Shown here: positions 1 to 8,811 of the stretch, in pieces
How the letters are laid out: each line of letters opens with the position of its first letter
How positions within the stretch are numbered: the stretch's first letter is position 1
Assembly: GCA_017654935.2 (NCBI GenBank)
Contig: CM065690.1
Span: 13,404,367 to 13,468,366, forward strand
Source of the DNA: Phymorhynchus buccinoides
Taxonomy: Eukaryota; Mollusca; Gastropoda; Neogastropoda; Raphitomidae
Reading direction: 5' to 3'
DNA length: 64,000 nucleotides
Notes under the pieces: model-generated
Database searches by the model: none
Seen by the model: the letters and a program-made list of their open reading frames with translations, nothing else
What the model was told of the DNA's origin: nothing
Translations under genes and position numbers: made by a program

Positions 1-317
1 AGAGGAGAGGGGGGTGGGGGTAAAACCAGTACTATTGTTTTATGAAGAAAGTACATTTAGTTTGGAGTTTTAACCAAATTAAATTGTTGCTATTATTTAT
101 TTATTTTTATTTATTTATTTTTTTTGTCATGAGTTTCCCAGCCTGGCAGTAGTCTTTGTTTTCTACGCACTTTTGTTTTTTTGGTTAATAATTTGTTTCC
201 TTGTTTGGGTTTATCGTTTCATTTTGGTGGATTCTTTTAACAGCTCAGTTTGGGGTTTTTCCTTTCCATCCAGATGTGTTTGTTGTTAGCCCTTCAGTAT
301 GATATTCGATCTGCATA

Positions 318-716
318 CAACTTCATGAAAATATGTGATCACGCACACGCAAGCACAGGTGTGTGTGCATGTGCATGCCTGTGTGTACATACGTACACAT
401 ACATAGACACACACACATGCACATATACACATACACACACACAGACACATCATGACAACTTCATTAAAGTATGTGAGCACGCACACGCAAGCACAGGTGT
501 GTGTGTATGCGCATGCCTGTGTGTACATACGTACACATACACACGCACATATACATATGCACATACACACACACAAACACATCATGACAACTTCATTAAA
601 ATATGTGAGCACACACACGCAAGCACAGGTGTGTGTGTGTGCCTGTGTGTATGTATGTACACATACATAGACACATACACATCCACACACACACAGACAC
701 ATACGTACGCACGCAC
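318..716. repeat. CA/TG-rich tandem repeat, about 3 units of 132-139 bp
   Basis: A composite unit starting near CTTCATTAAA and followed by alternating CA and TG tracts recurs near 319, 458 and 590. Open frames across it on both strands are low-complexity Thr/His or Cys/Val strings and are not genes. Confidence 0.85.
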
Positions 717-960
717 ACATTAACACACATCAAGCGTGAGAAAGAATTTGGCCACTACCTCGCCACAAGTCCAACTTTCATCCTTATTATTTCTCAATCT
801 CATAACTTTTAGTTTTAATCCCTGATTGTTTTGACTAACTTTACCCCCCCACAAAAAAAATATTAACACTATACTCTATAGGCCAAAAGGCAGCGCCACA
901 CTAGCTTTTTTAACTCTCAATTTACCTGCCTGTCAGACTCAGAGGCAGACAATTTTTTTT

Positions 961-1270
961 TATCATTGCGTGTGTGGGTGTGACACTTTTTGTGTGGGTG
1001 ACACTTTATGTTTGTGTATGTGACTCTTTTTGTGTGTGTGACACTTTATGTTTGTGTATGTGACACTGTGTGTGTGACACTTTTGGTGTGTGAAATTGTG
1101 TGTGCTACAATTTGTGTATGCGCGAGTGTGTGTCACTGTGTGTGTGTGACACTATGTGTGTGTGTGTGCGCACGCGCATGTTTGTGACATTGTGTGTGTG
1201 TGACACTCTGTCTGTGTGTGTGTGTGTGACACTGTGTGCTCGTGTGTGTGACATTGGGTGTGTGACGCAA
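961..1270. repeat. TG-rich minisatellite with GTGACACT punctuation
   Basis: Runs of TGTG are interrupted at irregular intervals by GACACT or GACACTTT. The frames here encode only Cys/Val or Thr/His strings. Confidence 0.8.
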
Positions 1271-1720
1271 AAGTTCTGTACAGATTTTTGGGAAGACAAT
1301 CGCATCACAAGTTTCATTACAATTATGAATTTTCTTGTTTGGGGTTTTCTCTTGTGTTTGTTGTTGTTGTTGTTGTTTTTTTCTTTTAAGCATATCTTTT
1401 ATTCCATCCTCTGTATAAAAAGATTTTCTTTGTCATTTTTTTTTCATACTGTCTTCTGTGCAGGAATGATTTCTTGTATATACAACACACACACACACAC
1501 AGAGTCACACACACACACATCTAAAGTATATTTATTTAGGAGAACAAGATGAACAGACTGATAAACATGATAAATACCACACGATTCATCTCCTGAAGGC
1601 TGAGGCGTACGCAAAAGCATCAGACAACTGCGCGCAAAATCATCATGAACAGGCTAGGCTCATGAGGGGCATGCGCAAACATTAATGGCAACGTAAACAA
1701 ACAATAGGAATGAGTGCAAC

Positions 1721-1739
1721 TCTCTCTCTCTCTCTCTCT

Positions 1740-1783
<44 letters not shown>

Positions 1784-1799
1784 CTTTCTCTCTCTTTTT
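1721..1799. repeat. (CT)n microsatellite
   Basis: Nearly pure CT dinucleotide tract with a TGTG interruption near 1740. It is followed by short CA and G-rich runs up to about 1875. Confidence 0.95.
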
Positions 1800-1891
1800 C
1801 GCATGTACATGATGCAAACACACACACACCGGGAGGGGGGGGGGGGCCCGCAGAGCTTCAGGGGGGGGGGCAGAGCTTCAGAGGGGCCCCG

Positions 1892-2117
1892 CAGAGCTTC
1901 AGATTGTTTTTAAGCTTCAAGGGTCATATGGCCCCCTAATTGCCGAAAATGATGGGTCAATTTCCAAAATAACGGGCCAGCAATAACTGTGGTATTAAAC
2001 TTCAATTTCATTGCAGACTCGGTGGGTCAGACGACCCCCTGGCTGCGCAAAATGAGGGGTCAAAGCGCCGTTAATGTGGGTCAATGACTCGGGGCCCGCC
2101 GACAATCTGAAGCTCTG
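1892..2117. mobile_element. Small inverted-repeat element, perfect 16-bp termini
   Basis: CAGAGCTTCAGATTGT at 1892-1907 is matched by its exact reverse complement at 2102-2117. The interior contains several GGGTCA and GACCCC words and no coding frame. A CAG-type terminus is compatible with hAT-like MITEs, but no target duplication was identified. Confidence 0.55.
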
Positions 2118-2221
2118 GGGGGTGCTTCAAGTACAAGATGGCCTAAATGTCATCTTGTCATTGCAAAGTACATTAGCAGATCAACATTTTTGTCTCAAGA
2201 AGGCACAGAATTTGTTAATTG

Positions 2222-2822
2222 AAGGTGGACCCTGACGGATGAGTTTTTGTAAGAAACACGTCGAGATCACCAGGAAAACACCCTTTACAGAGATTGCAAC
2301 ACTCACTTTGCTCTGGTTTCCTAGAAATCAAACCGTCAAATCGGCGATTCCTCCTTGGCGGAGGTGCTGGAAGTCAAATTCTTTCACCCAAAGAGAAGGC
2401 GTGTGCCGTCTCTTTTATAATGGCCGCCAAGTCGTTTGCACGAAATTTTCGCAATACAAGCCTTTTTTTCTTTTCTTTTTTTAAAAATTTTATACAGTTT
2501 ATCTAAAGGAGTTTCGCTCACAACAAAGGAAATAGCTCCTTTTTTTTTTTTACTGCACTACAAAAAAGAAAACGCTTCAACCACAATGAGTGACCTCCAC
2601 CCACCCCATCCAAAATGGCTACTCTCTCTGGCATCTCCGCCAAGGAGGAATCAATCAATCAATCAATATTTATTATCCCCATTAAAATGAACAAGGAAAT
2701 TTTGTTTGCTGTCACATTAAAACATACAATAAAACGCAATGCACACGAGAAGTAACATATCACAGATATAAAATTATGAGTAAAGCTTATACATGTATGC
2801 ACACGACACACACACACACACA

Positions 2823-2895
<73 letters not shown>

Positions 2896-3335
2896 CACTA
2901 CACACTACACACACCCGCACATGCAACTGCACCCATATGCACACGCACGCTTCCGCATCGTTTGTGAGCACCACTTGCATAGTTATGAAATGTACATATA
3001 AATACCCCAATTGTTACACCACACCACACCCCTCTCCCCACCACACACACCCTCACCCAATTCCATCCACTTCCACCCATCACCACAAATGTATCCAGAT
3101 CATCATCGACACAAGGCATAGATGAAGAAATAAATCAATACATAATCAAGGGGAATGCATCAATAAACAAAACAAAAAGAGACAATAGGGTTATAAAAAA
3201 AAGAATAAAAGACGTTTTGACGGTTTGATTTCTAGGAAACCAGAGCAAAGTGAGTGTTCCGATCCTTGAAAAGGCTGTCTTTCTGGTGATCTCGACGTGT
3301 TTCTTGCAAAAACTCATCCGTCAGGGTGCACCTTT
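2222..3335. mobile_element. Fold-back MITE (family I), copy 1, interrupted
   Basis: The left end begins AAGGTGGACCCTGACGGATG and the right end is its near reverse complement. The arms extend beyond 100 bp. A second copy lies at 48923-49500. This copy is interrupted from about 2648 to 3208 by a LINE-like tail fragment plus (CT)n and CA-rich DNA. The other copy supplies the uninterrupted junction (GGAGGAAT followed by CGTCGTTTTGACGG), which supports nesting. Confidence 0.7.
2648..3208 (-). mobile_element. Non-LTR tail-like repeat (family J) with internal (CT)n, copy 1
   Basis: Begins with repeated AATC and ATATTTATTATCCCCATT. On the minus strand this reads as a retroelement 3' end running into an ATTG-repeat tail. 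A related copy with the same internal CT tract and the same CA-rich flank lies at 52637-53170. No reverse transcriptase frame remains. The pure (CT)n is at 2825-2893. Confidence 0.5.
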
Positions 3336-3380
3336 AAATGAGGGGCCAAGTGTACCAGTGTAACAGAAGCACAAGTACTG

Positions 3381-3807
3381 TACAGTGGAACCTCCATTAT
3401 AAGACCTCATTTTGGATGATTTTTGAAGGTCTTATAAGAGAGGTTCCACTGTATTAAAATTACCTCCCTTATAAGACCCCTCCCTTATAAGACCTCATTT
3501 TGGATGATTTTTGAAGATCTTATAAGGGAGGTTCCACTGTATTAAAATTACCTCCCTTATAAGACCCCTCCCTTATAAGACCTCATTTTGGATGATTTTT
3601 GAAGGTCTTATAAGGGAGGTTTCACTGTACTGTACTTGGGTTTCTGTTACTGGTACACTTGGCCCCTCATTTGATTGAATTGAAGGTCTTATAAGGGAGG
3701 GGTCTTATAAGGGAGGTGGTTTTAGTGCTTACAAAGAAGGGCAGTGTCTCAAGAGAAGTAGGGTCTTATTTGTAGGAGGGAGTCTTGGTAAGGGAGGTTC
3801 CACTGTA
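3381..3807. mobile_element. Inverted-repeat MITE (family F), copy 1
   Basis: Termini TACAGTGGAACCTCC and GGAGGTTCCACTGTA are inverted. The interior repeats the words CTTATAAGACC and GGTCTTATAAGGGAGG. CAGTGGAACCTC-type ends flanked by TA resemble pogo/Tc1-type non-autonomous elements (inference). Other copies are near 32107, 45119, 56299 and 62140. Confidence 0.65.
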
Positions 3808-4080
3808 GTAACACTTTGAGTTTGCATGTTATTAATCAACGCATGCTTTCATCGTTGTCTTTGATGTTATCTAGTTTGATGTTGTCTTTTTCTTCTTTTT
3901 TTTGCCTTTGTTTTTCTAACTGTTGGTTCACGTTTCGAAACGTGGATGAGCCCACCTGAGAAAATGAATGGTTTTGGGGGTGGTTGTGTTTAGGATTGCC
4001 GTACTTTAATGACTATAAGGCGCACCCCTCAAATTCTACACAAAACTGATTTTCTTGTTATAGTTTCTTACCACATCATG

Positions 4081-4348
4081 GATGCTCCTGTTCTCAGGAT
4101 GTCCTGAAATGCAGCATTTGTTTTTTTATTGCCTCTCGCCGGATTATGAGAATTTCAGAAGCAACAAAATTACTATTCATAAACGTTTTGTCCGTTTCTC
4201 GCATGTGTAGAATATAAAATAAATGAATACAGATAAATATTTACATACCAGGAAATTGATGTTTTTAGGATTTTTTTTAGTCAAGTTGTTAACTGGGCGA
4301 CCCCCTGCCTTGCAGGATTTTGTGAATTTCCCAGGAGCACCCATGCAA
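4081..4348 (+). repeat. Dispersed repeat family O, copy 1
   Basis: Starts with CTCAGGATGTCCTGAAATGC and ends near TTCCCAGGAGCACCCATG. Homologous copies are at 43679-44075, 57530-57820 and 62600-62885. Non-coding; element class not recognised. Confidence 0.6.
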
Positions 4349-4349
4349 C

Positions 4350-4524
4350 GTTGTTAGGTATTAGGTATTTTATAGTCACAGAGGTGTCTGTGAAATTCGG
4401 GTTGCTCCCACCTGGAGCATGCGATTTTTGTTACTGATGGGGGGGGGGGGGGGTTAAATTTTGACCAAATGACAACTTTTTCGTTGCCACTGGGTTTAGC
4501 GTATGCTAAGTGCATGGGCACACG

Positions 4525-4555
<31 letters not shown>

Positions 4556-4676
4556 TCCACGTTCAGACCGTTAAGGCCTAGTGCAGAATGAGAGGAAAAA
4601 ATCCCCTGTACCCAGGTTCGAACTCGGGTTTACTTGACACGAAGCGAACGCGATACCACTGTGCCACTCTACACAG
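4350..4676 (-). mobile_element. tRNA-headed SINE, minus strand
   Basis: Read on the minus strand, the element opens with an A-box-like TGGCACAGTGG (4657-4667). A B box, GAGTTCGAACC, follows at 4615-4625, and then a longer tRNA-unrelated body. The body, with AAAATTTACCCCCC and GTGGGAGCAACCCG words, is shared with the partial copy at 39205-39480. These are the internal Pol III promoter elements expected of a tRNA-derived SINE. It is not a functional tRNA gene. Confidence 0.65.
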
Positions 4677-4747
4677 TTAGTCACATTATAAGGCGCAGGG
4701 TCTCAGTCTAAGGGGAAAAGTATCGCCTTATAGTCCGTAAAATACGG

Positions 4748-5767
4748 TGCTTTCTTGTGCTCTTAGCTTTACTTGGTAGTTACTGTTTGGTTCGTTTTTA
4801 TCTATTATTTTGTGATGCCAAGTTTGTTTCCTGTTCTCTTACATCATGTCAACACGCACGCGCTAAAAGGTTTACCCTGTTACTAAGTTTATTGCAGCGT
4901 GTCAGTATGTTATATTGATATTTTATTATAGTAGTGTGTTTCCTCTTTCCTTATATATTATTGCAGAGTATTTTTCCTCATGTCTCGTCTCCTCTCCCCC
5001 AGTTTGTATGTAAAGTATTTCAGGCAAGGCACTTTTCAGCGAATTCTCTGAATTAATAGAAAAGTGAATGTTAAAAAAACTTTTAAAAAAGTGCAAATGC
5101 CGAAATGGGTGTCGCAGACCTGCCTTCACTATGGTTTGACCGTAGAAAACTACACATTTTTGGCCACACTACTCAGCTTGACATTGTTGAGTGTGACTAT
5201 GTATTTTGTAGTGTGCTGACTACTCATTTATCAAACTGAAAAATTCCTTTTCCTGACTAAATTGACAGTCAATGAACCATGAACTAAGCCATGATGAGAG
5301 TTGGCTTTGTTCAGAAAGAAGAAAAACGAACCATATGGCCTCTGTGCTTTTATGCACCATGTTATGACGGTTAATTTGCAATATGTCACAACATTGTCGC
5401 ATGTCATTTATGTGACTAAATGACGCTAAAGATTCTTACCCTGAACTACACGCTTTAAAACTACTCATTTTGAAGTCGAAACTACTCATTTCGAGTTCTG
5501 AAGACAGGCAGGTCTGGTACTGTTAAGCTTAAAGAGACGTTAAACTTGAATAGATGTCAAGTTTTGTGTCTTCATTTTTAACTCTTTCGCAACAGGCTGC
5601 TAGAATAAGTAGTAACGCCTGAGTTTAGCCATGCCGACACGCCGCTAGCGTGTTAGCAACAGGCAAAAAATGTCCCTGTGACTGACAGTGATGTGGCTGT
5701 TTTCGACTCGTTTGTTTAAGCACGAAACTAACGATTTGGTTTTCAAAATTTTATATAATTGAAAAGA
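4748..5767. other. Non-coding stretch, nothing recognised
   Basis: About 1 kb of AT-rich sequence. The short minus-strand frames at 4926-5129 and 5220-5402 lack recognisable domains, paired splice sites or similarity to anything else in the window. Confidence 0.4.
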
Positions 5768-6015
5768 TTAACCCTTTCACCGCCAGCCATATTTCAGCAA
5801 AAACATTCCATTAAATTTACCTGGGTAGAGAACAAAATCCATCTGCAGTATTGGGGATTCTTCTCTGACATATCTACAAGGTATATCCTTGCTTCACAAA
5901 ACTAAGACTATTAATAGGGTCATTGGATAATAGACCCCAATTTGATTCCTTTTTAGTGATATATGTGCTAAATCATTGTGGTGCTAAAATGCGACTTTGG
6001 CGGTGAAAGGGTTAA
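5768..6015. mobile_element. piggyBac-like MITE (family A), copy 1
   Basis: TTAA at both ends flanks inverted termini beginning CCCTTTCACCGCC. TTAA target duplication with CCC-starting termini is the signature of piggyBac-type elements (established). At about 245 bp with no frame, this is a non-autonomous derivative. Twelve or more copies occur in the window. Confidence 0.75.
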
Positions 6016-6194
6016 AGGTAAATCTAGACCACTGCAGTCTCAAAATTTGTCAAGAGAATTCCTTGAAAAGGGCCAAAATTGGGTGTCCTGGTGGAATTTC
6101 TACTCCTTGACAGCGGAGTGCTGAGGGTCCACAGAGAGCAGCGAGAGGGGTTGTGTTGAAAGTGTTTAGAGGAATTTCCCCCTGCTTACTATAA

Positions 6195-6358
6195 AGGGCT
6201 CTCTTTACCTCGAGACCACTTTTTCTCCTTTGAGCTCCTCCAAAATCAGAATGTGTTGGCTGTACGCAGCGAGGAGACCCGTGAAAACTGGAGACAAAAA
6301 ACGGACACATACGTACCTTACCAATTATGGCCATATGGCCTGGGAACGCAGAAAAAGA
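6195..6358 (-). repeat. Family G repeat, partial
   Basis: Shares GAGCTCCTCC, GTACGCAGCGAGGAGAC and GGCCTGGGAACGCAGAA with the longer copies at 17865, 28488, 36962 and 59727. Complete copies end in a GAA microsatellite on this strand, which suggests a retroposed 3' tail. Confidence 0.55.
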
Positions 6359-6626
6359 ACCTCTTGACCACACCAAGAGACAGCATTTACTCTTAATTAA
6401 TCCCTCAAATATTTTCAGAGAAATAATGTTTGTTCCCCCCCCCCCCCCCCCCCAGCCCCATGCCTGTACTAATTTGTATCACTAAGACTCATTGTAGTCC
6501 AGCTGGTTATTTACACGTGGTGTGCTCTGTGTCGTGTCAGTGGATTTAGTTTTTAACAATGCTTGCATATATATATTTCCATGGTGTGTGTGTGTGTGTC
6601 TTATTGATTGTTTTTCTGTTGCCCAG

Positions 6627-6668
6627 TTTGCGTCTAGATCAGACAAAGTGAGACAGTTGAACTATGAG
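6627..6668 (+). CDS. Possible internal coding exon of the upstream gene
   Basis: A pyrimidine-rich tract ending TTGCCCAG precedes a 42-nt stop-free segment of 14 codons reading FASRSDKVRQLNYE. A GTACAG donor follows. Its phase (0) matches the terminal exon at 12295, so the two could join directly. The sequence is non-repetitive and charged, unlike its low-complexity surroundings. Fourteen residues are too few to identify a family. It may also be a chance pairing of splice-like words. Confidence 0.35.
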
Positions 6669-6846
6669 GTACAGGTACCGTCGTTTTTTTGCACACGCAA
6701 TCCTACACTGTCTCTCTTTACCCCCTGTTCTTTTAGTTCACTCATTCTTTCACCTTAGCCTCTTCTTTTTTTTTTTCTTTTTCTTTCCGCCTTTACCTTT
6801 TCCAAAGTCTGTATCTCCACCCCACCCCACCCCCCTCCCTCCCCTT

Positions 6847-7032
6847 AGGCCTTGTACACATACACGCGGATGTTCCGCGCGGAAACCCCGTAAAGAAGTA
6901 AAATAAAGAAGCGGGGAAAAAATATACGCACGTGTCCGAATTTCCCCATGATCCGTATACTTGTTTCCTCCTTTCTTTCACTGATTGATTATTTCCGCAC
7001 CGGAAAATCCGGATGTACTGTGTACCAGGCCT
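6847..7032. mobile_element. Small inverted-repeat MITE (family R), copy 1
   Basis: Ends AGGCCTTGTACACA and TGTGTACCAGGCCT are inverted, and the inner arms carry GCGGAAACC and GGTTTCCGC-like words. Related copies lie at 8570-8745 and 57211-57406. No coding frame. Confidence 0.6.
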
Positions 7033-7292
7033 TAGTGTGTGATGTGGCCGGTTTTGTAAGTAAGTCCCCCCCCCCTATCATTTCTGGTTGTTGGTTTTCC
7101 CCCATCTTTGATCTTGTTCGTTATTAACTTCACACTCTCCCTACCTGTGTCATTTCCAACGCTCTGACAGAGCTGGTTTTTTGACCCTTTTGCCACCAGT
7201 CATTTTGTCAGCCCCCCCCCCCCCCCCCCCCCCCCCAAAAAGTACAATTAAGCTTAACTGGTTAGAGAGAAAAAACTATCTGCAATATTGGG

Positions 7293-7438
7293 GGGGGATG
7301 GAAGTTCAGTTTAACGTCGCGTATCGGCTTTCGCCATGTGCGACGGGCTGAACAAACCAGCCAGGGTGTAAACAAAAATGTATGTTCCTGAATCACTGTC
7401 TTAGCCAAAAGGCCGAGAAGCGATCAGGATTATTTTGA
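7293..7438 (-). mobile_element. U2 snRNA-headed SINE, copy 1
   Basis: On the minus strand the element carries ATCGCTTCTCGGCCTTTTGG followed by CTAAGA, the 5' end of U2 snRNA. A body of about 110 nt follows, ending GTTAAACTGAACTTCC. The 12-bp direct repeat TGCAATATTGGG flanks it at 7281-7292 and 7439-7450. This is a clean target-site duplication, so it is a retroposed insertion and not a U2 gene. Confidence 0.85.
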
Positions 7439-7633
7439 TGCAATATTGGGTATCGTAAATTTTGAGCTTTACGTCCTCTCGACCTGGGAAGGCACATATG
7501 GGACATATGCAATATTGGGGAATTCCTCAGTGACCTTTATAACATTAGGCCCGTCCCTTACCTCCCAAACTTAAGAACATAGGTTATTCGTGATAACAGG
7601 CCCTGATTTGATGCCCTTTTAGTGACTTGGGTG

Positions 7634-7966
7634 TTAAATCCTTTCACCGCCAATGTCGTATTTATGCACCACAATGGTTTTAACACCCACATGTCACTAA
7701 AAGGCATGGAATCAGGGCCTGTTATTCGAAGACCCTATTATTTTAATTTTGGGAGGTAAGGATAGGCCTAATGTTATAAATGTCACTGAGGAATTCCCAA
7801 TATCGCATCTCAACTAACAAATGTCCCATATGTGCCTTCCCAGGTCGAGAGGACGTAAAATTTCAAATTTCATTCCAATATCGCAGATTTTTTTTTGTTC
7901 TCTACCCAGTTAAGTTTAATGGATTTTTTTGGGGCTGAAAAATGGCTGGCGGTGAAAGGGTTTTAA
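7634..7966. mobile_element. piggyBac-like MITE inserted into another copy
   Basis: TTAA-flanked, with inverted CCTTTCACCGCC-type termini and reverse orientation relative to its host element. It carries the short dispersed segment containing CCCAGGTCGAGAGGACGTAA. Confidence 0.7.
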
Positions 7967-8270
7967 GCCACTGTGGTGCATAGATTGGCGGTGAAAGGGT
8001 TAATTAATAGCAGTTGTTGTTGTTTTAAAGTGTTTACTGCAGCTGTTGCACTTCCTTGTGTCGCATCACTTTTTGTTTCCATTGTGTTGTAATGTATGCA
8101 ACGGTACTGTTTCACATTATGTCCGCCCAAAGGAGACAACTATTCTCATTGGTCCGTCAGTCTGTTCATATAAATCCGTCCATCTCTGCGTCTTGCTTTG
8201 TTGAATGGTTTCGTTAGGATAAGCAACATGCCAAAACAAAAACAAACAGAAATACTGTACCGTGAATGAG

Positions 8271-8505
8271 CAACTTAAAACGATGATTTGACCGCCAATG
8301 GGGAGGCAATCAAAGCAGTAGGGGCTTAGCGCGTGATATTCTTAGTTGGGCGTAGTGAGAGAGAGAGAAGGGGGGAGATGTGTCCCTCCCTCTCTCTCTC
8401 TCTTTCAGTGTTCAGTGTTCACTACGCCCAACTAAGAATATCACGCGCTAAGCCCCTACTGGTTTGATTGCCCCCCACTGGCGGTCAAATCACCGTCCTA
8501 AGTTG
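8271..8505. mobile_element. Fold-back element with about 90-bp arms (family C), copy 1
   Basis: The arms, including GGGGCTTAGCGCGTGATATT and its complement AATATCACGCGCTAAGCCCC, flank a short GA/CT-rich centre. A related, more diverged fold-back is at 18485-18694. No coding frame. Confidence 0.75.
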
Positions 8506-8569
8506 ACCATTGGTTTCAATGACTGAATGAGATTTGCGTAGAGATTTTGAGTATTAACCGACTCCCACC

Positions 8570-8745
8570 ACATACATGCATGCGGAGGAGATTCAGTGCG
8601 GAAACCCCGTGCGCAGTCCGTAAATAAGTCGAAGAATAAAGGGGAGAAGGTCCGAATTTCCCCTAATCCGTCAATTGGTACCCTTCTTTCTTTCACTTAT
8701 TTACGGAGTGCACGTGTGATTTCCGCATGAAGTGTGTAGCCTAGC
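8570..8745. repeat. Family R repeat, partial
   Basis: Shares GCGGAAACCCCGT, TCCGAATTTCCCC and CCTTCTTTCTTTCACTTATT with the copies at 6847 and 57211. The left terminus is eroded. Confidence 0.5.
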
Positions 8746-8811
8746 AGCCCCCTCCCCCCTTCCTCCCCCCCTCCCACCCCCTCATGGTCTACTTAACTTT
8801 ATTGCCTTTGT

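Larger units (their letters stand above)
3999..4747. mobile_element. Inverted-repeat element (family Q), copy 1, with nested insertions
   Basis: The left end contains GACTATAAGGCGCACC and the right end contains GCCTTATAGTCCGTAAAATA. Such ends recur at 18228-18395, 37670-37845, 46387-46956 and 59197-59344. A family-O repeat and a tRNA-headed SINE are inserted inside. Confidence 0.6.
7181..8003. mobile_element. Nested piggyBac-like MITE composite (family A, copies 2 and 2b)
   Basis: The outer element runs from a degenerate left terminus at 7181 to GGCGGTGAAAGGGTTAA ending at 8003. A U2-headed SINE (7293-7438) and a second family-A element in opposite orientation (7634-7966) interrupt it. The inner copy is flanked by TTAA, and the broken outer sequence resumes after it (GGGTG / AAGCCACTGTGGTGC). 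A short segment with GTCCTCTCGACCTGGGAAGG, recurring elsewhere, is present in both. Confidence 0.7.

Noticed and set aside
3381..3807. CRISPR-like spaced repeats with CTTATAAGACC
   Set aside because: Repeats and spacers are all related to a known MITE family in this window, and the genome is eukaryotic.
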